Below, piece by piece: positions 58,158 to 64,000 of a stretch of DNA of 64,000 nucleotides. The DNA lies in NCBI GenBank assembly GCA_905250115.1, contig CAJNOI010000253.1, positions 1 through 64,000 of the forward strand, given 5' to 3'. Made by a program: the position numbers and the translations under genes. Source of the stretch: Adineta steineri. Taxonomy: Eukaryota > Rotifera > Eurotatoria > Adinetida > Adinetidae. The notes beneath the pieces are model-generated. The model saw nothing but the letters and a program-made list of their open reading frames with translations, did not search any database and was not told the DNA's origin. Numbering within the stretch: position 1 is the first letter of the stretch; every line of letters starts with the position of its first letter.

Positions 58158-59808
58158 ATGGTAAGAAAAAGTGTAGCTATCATTGGAGCAGGTGTTTCAG
58201 GGCTTGCAGCAGGAAAAGTTCTTTTAGAAGATGGTTTTGATATTACAATATTTGATCGACACAAAACATTAGGTGGTATTTGGTCTCCAGATAGGGCTTA
58301 TTTTCATCAACATACTCAAACAACAGCAAATTTAATGGAATTTTCTAATCTACATGATACAGAAGGTGAAATATTTATTGTTATAATAAATAATGTTTTT
58401 ATATATTCTCGATTTGTATATTATAGCTATGGATTGTGCTCCGTGGCAAAATATTCATAATTATCTAAAACGATATGCCAATAAATTTTATCTTATCGAA
58501 CGAATTCGATTTGAAACAAAAATTATATTAATTGATAAAAATGATTTAAAAAATGGCAAGCTTCCTTGGATTGTTAAAGTTGAAACAGCTAGTGGTGATC
58601 ATGAAACATTCGAGTTCGATTTAATTGTTGTAGCTACTGGTCTTTTTTCTACACCAGAAAAACCAAATTTTCGTGGTCAAAATAACTTCGCTGGATCAAT
58701 TATACATATTACTGATATTAAAAGTGAAGATCAATTAAAAAATAAACGTATAATAGTAATTGGTGGTGCTAAAAGTGCCATTGATATGGCTACATTAGCA
58801 GCAATGCATGCGAGTTCTTGTCATATGGTTTTCAGCCATTCTTATTGGATAATACCACATAAAATTCTTCATGGTTATATTTCATTAGACTACGGATTTA
58901 GTCGAATATTTACACATATATTTGATCCATTTCCTAATGCACCGCATAGCGCTGCATTTTATTTTCTTCATCGTGTCTTTTCATTTGTGTTCACTAAAAT
59001 CACTGATAGTATAGCTAATTTTTTGATTAGTAAATATAAATCAGATTTATTTGCTGATGAAAAATTCATACCAAAAGGTTCTATACGCAATGCTCACAAT
59101 ATTATGCGTGTAACAAAAGAATTTGTTGCAATGATTCGTGAAAATCGTATTATTAGAAAATTGGCATCGATTGATGAAATTATTGATAAGACAACAATTC
59201 GACTCGATTCTGGTGAATTTTTACAAGCAGATTTAATTATTTGTGCAACTGGTTTTATTGAAACATTTCCATTTTTATCTGAAACATTGACTAAAATACT
59301 TGTTCGAAATACAACAAGATCAACATCTGATGAAGGTATTGATCTTGATTTGTATCGTCGAATAATTCCTATTGGAATACCTAATATTGCCTTTATTGGT
59401 TTACCTGCACCTTTACATACATGGATGTTTTATGAAGTTCAATGTCATTGGATGTCAGATTATTTTCTTGGTCGAATTAAATTACCAAATACAGAAAAAG
59501 AAATGTTGGAAGAAATTGAAACAACTCGACAATTTATTTATAAAATGTTTAAACGAAAATCATATTATTTTCAATATTATTGGTTAGAACCAATGGAAAT
59601 TTATTTACGAGATATGGGTTTGTCATTATATAGAACAAATAATTGGATATCAGAATATTTTGGTGTTTATCGTCCCAAACGTTTATCAACTTTACATGAT
59701 GAACGTAAAGCTAAAGCAGAAGGTAAAACAAGAAATTTTTGGTATTTTAGTTTTCAACATACAATTCTTCTTTTTTTATTTCTTTTATTTCTTTGGTTTT
59801 TCTTCTGA
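58158..59808 (+). CDS. Flavin-containing monooxygenase, membrane-anchored
   Basis: Two exons, 58158-58365 and 58427-59808, separated by a 61-bp GT/AG intron in phase 1; 529 residues. The N-terminus carries the FAD dinucleotide-binding motif GAGVSG (10-15) and an acidic strand end (IFDRH). FRGQNNFAGSIIHITD matches the FMO signature region. VIGGAKSAIDMA is the second Rossmann motif for NADPH. ICATGFIETFPF is the family's ATG-containing hinge. The last 15 residues are hydrophobic (TILLFLFLLFLWFFF), like the C-terminal membrane anchor of animal microsomal FMOs. It should oxidise soft nucleophiles (N or S centres) or act on small lipids at the ER. Without the splice the frame is broken, so the short intron is needed. 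It is convergent with the NHL gene at 60049. Confidence 0.93.
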
Positions 59809-60048
59809 AATAATTTATCTGATAAAATATTTTAGATTAGTTTTCTAAAAATAAAGAAAAGAAGAAACAAAATTTTTGTTTATTAATGAAATCATATTTT
59901 ATCGGAATAAATAGATCTATGTTTATTTTATAATTTAGAATAAATAAATAAAGTGCATGATTAATATTGTAACAAAAAAAATGTAAATAAATAAATATGT
60001 GCTCATACTCTCATTGCGAGATAAAAATAGATTGTTTTTATTGTTATT

Positions 60049-61736
60049 TTAAATGAGCTGAAATCTGAGGACGCGATTGTTGCTTTGATCGATTACATAC
60101 ATGAATGTTTCATTATGGTTAATAGCTAATCCTGCAGGAGAGTTAAGCATCGTATCATTGGATCCCGGATTGCCATTGATATCACCTGCAATAGTTACTC
60201 CTTCAGTTGCTCCTTGATCCCAACGTTGAATTCTGTTATTACCGTTGTCCGCTATGTACAAAGCTCCCGTCTTATTCGATATTTTAATAAAAGATGGATA
60301 AAAGAGTTGATTGCTTCGTGAACCAGGACCATTGCCGCCTGCTACTGTAGTACCGTTGCATGGCCAAGTATCATTTAAGTTGTACCGTTGTATCCTGTGG
60401 TTATTTGAATCAGCGACATATAACCATGAATTGTGTTCATCAAGTGCTATTCCTTGGGGCCAATCAAGATCCATAGAAGTATTCCCATTAATAGCTGAGA
60501 TATGACCAACTATTATTGTACCACTCAAAGCATTTGGAGGCCAAAACATTATTCGATTATCTGCCATAGAAGCAACGATGACATTCTTATTACTATCTAC
60601 TACGACTCCAAATGGATCATTCAAACGGTCAAGTCCTGCTCCACCATAACCGAGACCTGCAACCATGCGGGGTAGTGGATTAATTGTTTGCATGTTAGAA
60701 TATAATACAACTTGAGGATTATCATAATTAGTAACATAAATATCACATGCATTTCTAGCATTGACATACACATCACAAGGCAAGACCAGAGGCTGTCCAG
60801 GAGTCCATTCAGTTGCCACTACAGAAATGTTTTTATAGTTTGTCTCAGCATCCCATAAACCGAGAATACGATTATTGCCCGTATCTACAATAATAATTGA
60901 GTCACTGTTGGTTCCAAATATATCAATTCCCATAGGATAACTTAGACCAGCAGTTGAACTATTCGTTATTTTAGTGGTATCATTCGCAATTGTTGTTCCA
61001 GAAAGTACTGATAATGCTATAAAGATAAAAAGTAGAATTGATTATGAAAGAAATCATTGAAACCTCTCAAACTATAAAATCTTGTAATACTGTCTCAATT
61101 ATCAGAACAAAATATAATGATAGAAAACAAATTGAACAACTTACGCCCACATTGATTAAATTGTAAACATGTATAGTTTAGGTCTTCTCTACACATGCTC
61201 ATATTTTGTTGACAGGATGCACCAAGTATTGGCGATTGTGGAATACACATAGAAATTGATGCATTCCAATAAGTATGTGGCATACATTCACACGTAGAAT
61301 TATTTCCACATCGAAGATAGCGAATTTGATTACAAGTGGAAATACATGGACTGCCGTATTCAACGAAAAGACGTGCGGAAAGTTGTAAAGTGCCAACTTG
61401 CGATTGAGATGAAGTTGAGGTAACAATTTGACCTAATTTATTTGTATCACCTTCAAATAATCGACATTGTTTAGGTGAAGATACTGCATAATCAAAAATG
61501 CGACATAGAACATTACTGTTACATAATATAGAACATTTCTTGACTGAATCAGTATTAGTTATCGAAATAAATTGAGCTGGCATATTAACAGGTATATACT
61601 GGGTACCTTGACTTGATAATATTGTTTTACTAGCAAAGATTGCTTGAGAATAAGTTTGTTTAATGATTAAAAATAGAAACCATAGCCAAACAGTCGTAAG
61701 AAAAGAGCAGTAATTATAGAAGAGATAGTGAAACAT
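60049..61736 (-). CDS. Secreted PAN-like / NHL-repeat protein
   Basis: Two exons, 61736-61145 and 61016-60049, phase 1, GT/AG, 519 residues. A signal peptide (hydrophobic core LTTVWLWFLFLII, about 13-27) is followed by a PAN/apple-like domain with KKCSILC, CRIFDYAV and KQCRLFEGDT (about 45-130). Next comes a Cys-rich EGF-like segment (CISTCNQIRYLRCGNNSTCEC, then CQQNMSMC and CLQFNQCG). From about 240 to the end are six NHL blades (IIIVDTGNNRILG, WLYVADSNNHRIQRY, LYIADNGNNRIQRW, YVIDQSNNRVLRF). The protein is probably extracellular and binds ligands through both the apple-like domain and the propeller. Its last blade ends at the C-terminus. It is a third architecture for NHL propellers in this window, distinct from the genes at 12.9 and 33.8 kb. 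Confidence 0.9.
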
Positions 61737-61780
61737 AATTGTTAACTAAATAATACTAAAAAGATTATAATATGTTACAT

Positions 61781-61843
61781 CTTGAGGGTGGGTGGGTGTG
61801 GGTATATAAAAGATGAATCCATATTCACACCCACTCCCTCAAG
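61781..61843. repeat. Telomere-like hairpin element, best-preserved ends
   Basis: Begins CTTGAGGGTGGGTGGGTGTG and ends TTCACACCCACTCCCTCAAG. The outer eight bases CTTGAGGG / CCCTCAAG are a perfect inverted repeat, which suggests the true element ends. It lies about 45 bases upstream of the NHL gene start. Confidence 0.8.
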
Positions 61844-63670
61844 AAACAGTGATGTCCTGGCAGAAAAAACTAATACATACCAAAAAACTATTCTTGTCGT
61901 TAAAAGTTCTCGTTTGAAAAGAGCTTGTTTTTATCAAACTGACAGCAAATAACTCAAATATCGTATTCTTTTTATACACGTCGCTAAAGAGTATTTATTA
62001 AAAATAGAAAATAGAAAAAGAATTTTTTTTTCTCAGGATAAGGTCTATTTTGATTCGCGGAAATGACTTTAAATTATATCTTTCAGCTTTCTGTTCCCTT
62101 AGAGATGTATTTTTTTTCTGACGTATTAAAAAAAGTATTGCAACATAAAATTATCATATCATGTTAATTGTTTTTTTTCAAATTAGATTTCAGTTATTAA
62201 CGAATGAGGAATTTCATATTTAATAAATAATTTGTTTTTTTATTCTGTAAGATTTGATGTGAACGAGTATACAAACTTGATAAGAAGAATATTTTTGAAA
62301 CAGTTTTACTATATAGTTTCTAAAAAAAGAGAATATGTTTTGAGAGTATCGAACTTGTAACTAACACATGCCACCTTCATAATGGATCTTTATCAATTAA
62401 AAAACAAATATTTGATGAGATCAGGTATTATCTCTGTCAATGAGATTGATTTGACCTAGATGTATTCCAGTTCTATACATATAAAACTCGAGTTTTACAT
62501 TTTAAAATTAATTTTTGTGTATTTTAGAATGAGGTATTATAAAAACAACGAAAAATAATTTTGTCAAAATAGTACATATAAAAAAAATACTTGTCAAAAT
62601 GATACAGATTTATGGAAAATACAAGTATCGATCAGTAAAAGTATTTTTAGAATAAATATAAAAGTATTTTGTTGTTATGTGCAAAATTTGTCGTTATTCA
62701 AAGAAGGAAATAATTATTTTCAATACAAATATAATCATGAAATACTTCAGTTTAATTACAAAAATATATAGAATAGATGAAGAAGTAAAAGACTGCTACA
62801 AAGTACGTTTTGAAATTCTTCGAATTTTGAAATGTACTTTGTAGCAGTCTTTTACTCTTTCATTTATTCTATTATTACTACTGCTGTTCCAAATGGATCC
62901 ATCACAAAAATATATATTGAAGAAAGAAATTATTAATTTCAAGTTCACACGTGAAAACTGAAGTTGTTTACATATAATCAAGAAATTGCGCAGAATACTT
63001 ATTTCAGATAGAACAATAGCTAAATAATTTTGGTATAGTTTATAGACAGATAGATGCAAGGAAGAATGATTAAAAGTGTTTTTATAATGTGAATAATTAC
63101 AAAAAGAAACAACTTGTTTGGCATAATATTTATCGATTTCTGATTAAGGGAAAATGTTGATCAGTAGCATCTTTTCACCGATTGAATATACTTCATTAAT
63201 TTAGCAAAAACGACAAATATTAGATAATTGTAAACGAGAAATTTATATTTTTAATGATGCAAAACAATGGAAAAATTTTACTAAAGAATATAATTATTAA
63301 TGAAAAAATCTTGTTTATTAGTACAAATTAGAGTTTTTGTTAACTAGATGATGCCACTATAAAACTACTGAACTTATCAAACATTTCTAAACTTCTATTT
63401 TTTTTTAAACTTCTGTTAGTGTTAGTCATACTACAATCATTATTAAAACTATTCCTTATATTTAATAAACAATTTCTATTATTCTGTCAGTATCATGCAG
63501 TCTAGTTTTCTATTATGGACTCCTCCTTGAATTTGAATTTGTTTTTCAAGTGCAGTAGTTCTATCCTATTTATTCAAAAGCTTTTTGAATAAATAATTAT
63601 TTTAACAACAACTATATTTTATATTTCGAATTATGAATGTCCTATCAGTTTATTTTCAAACGCTAGGAGA
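61844..63670. other. Long intergenic region, AT-rich
   Basis: No supportable gene. It contains the small hairpin at 62768-62872. The open frame 62796-63059 (-) starts within that hairpin and is not considered coding. Confidence 0.45.
62768..62872. ncRNA. Candidate small-RNA hairpin (miRNA-precursor-like) or tiny MITE
   Basis: A 23-bp perfect stem, AGTAAAAGACTGCTACAAAG plus TAC (62784-62806) against 62834-62856, extends outward with a few mismatches to arms of about 39 bases. The loop is 27 bases. Length and shape fit an animal pre-miRNA, but no known mature sequence is recognised and a miniature transposon would look similar. Confidence 0.4.
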
Positions 63671-63736
63671 GATGGTGGATGTGTATGAGTGTTGGCGGAA
63701 GTATATATATATGATATCTATCCACACCCACACCCA
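63671..63736. repeat. Telomere-like hairpin element
   Basis: Left arm GGTGGATGTGTATGAGTGTT, core with TATATATATGATATC, right arm TATCCACACCCACACCC. Confidence 0.75.
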
Positions 63737-63803
63737 GTTTCAAAACCAAGATGTAATTTCAACATTCATCAACAAACAAGAAAAAAACCAAGCTGACTCA
63801 ATA

Positions 63804-63886
63804 TTGAGGGGGTGGGTGTAGATGTTCTTCAGTCAATGCATACCTACATCCATACTCACACCAACACCCACACTCACACCCACCCT
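63804..63886. repeat. Telomere-like hairpin element, long right arm
   Basis: Left arm GAGGGGGTGGGTGTAGATG, core TTCTTCAGTCAATGCAT, right arm of about 45 bases with ACACCAACACCCACACTCAC and CCCACCC. Confidence 0.78.
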
Positions 63887-64000
63887 AAAGTACGCTCAGT
63901 TATGCAAGCACACGAATAGACAATGAAATCAAAATAGCAATGAAAACAGAATAAAGTGATACAAAGAGTCATGCTTTCAGAGAGCAGACGATGATGTGAC

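Noticed and set aside
1-64000. Telomere-like tracts as evidence that the window is a chromosome end
   Set aside because: The tracts are short, spread evenly, arranged as inverted pairs and embedded among ordinary genes; a true terminal array would be long and in one orientation.

Overview
This AT-rich animal DNA has short spliced introns, many intronless or few-exon genes, and large families of NHL-repeat, F-box and peptide-receptor-like genes. Together with dozens of short tracts resembling the TGTGGG telomere unit, this points to a bdelloid rotifer (Adineta/Rotaria type). That assignment is inferred from protein families and repeats; no marker gene is present. I saw no rRNA, tRNA, CRISPR or bacterial operon features. 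Two sequencing gaps occur: 100 N at 15570-15669 and 10 N at 29775-29784.

Layout: 0-10 kb holds an NHL pseudogene end, a rhodopsin-like GPCR (-), a small secreted protein (+), a sigma-class glutathione S-transferase (+) with a decayed tandem copy, and a membrane acyltransferase-3 protein (-). 10-17 kb holds a dispersed duplication, a piggyBac-like MITE, an NHL gene (+), a foldback repeat beside the large gap and a SPRY-like gene (-). 17.7-31.8 kb is one 28-exon polycystin-1-like gene (-); I rebuilt it from splice sites and every exon phase closes (about 2,711 aa). 33.8-35.5 kb is a membrane-anchored NHL protein (-), followed by the second copy of the dispersed duplication.

39-45.6 kb holds a four-exon gene with about eighteen 11-residue repeats and a Cys-rich C-terminal domain (+), an F-box/LRR pseudogene (+) and a truncated S9 peptidase piece (+). 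46.8-57.3 kb is a 10-exon cell-surface protein (+, about 849 aa): signal peptide, jacalin-like lectin, MAM-like domain, Cys-rich module, EGF repeats, Ser/Thr stalk, EGF repeats, one membrane span. Its introns carry a 200-bp TIR element, a hAT element with an 8-bp target duplication, and duplicated intron segments. 58-62 kb holds a flavin monooxygenase (+) convergent with a secreted PAN-like/NHL protein (-).

The most unusual feature is a family of about 23 short elements, each a G-rich telomere-like arm, a short core and a C-rich arm (GGGTGTGGG ... CCCACACCC). They lie in introns and between genes, some share core sequence, and a duplicated intron shows an occupied versus an empty site.
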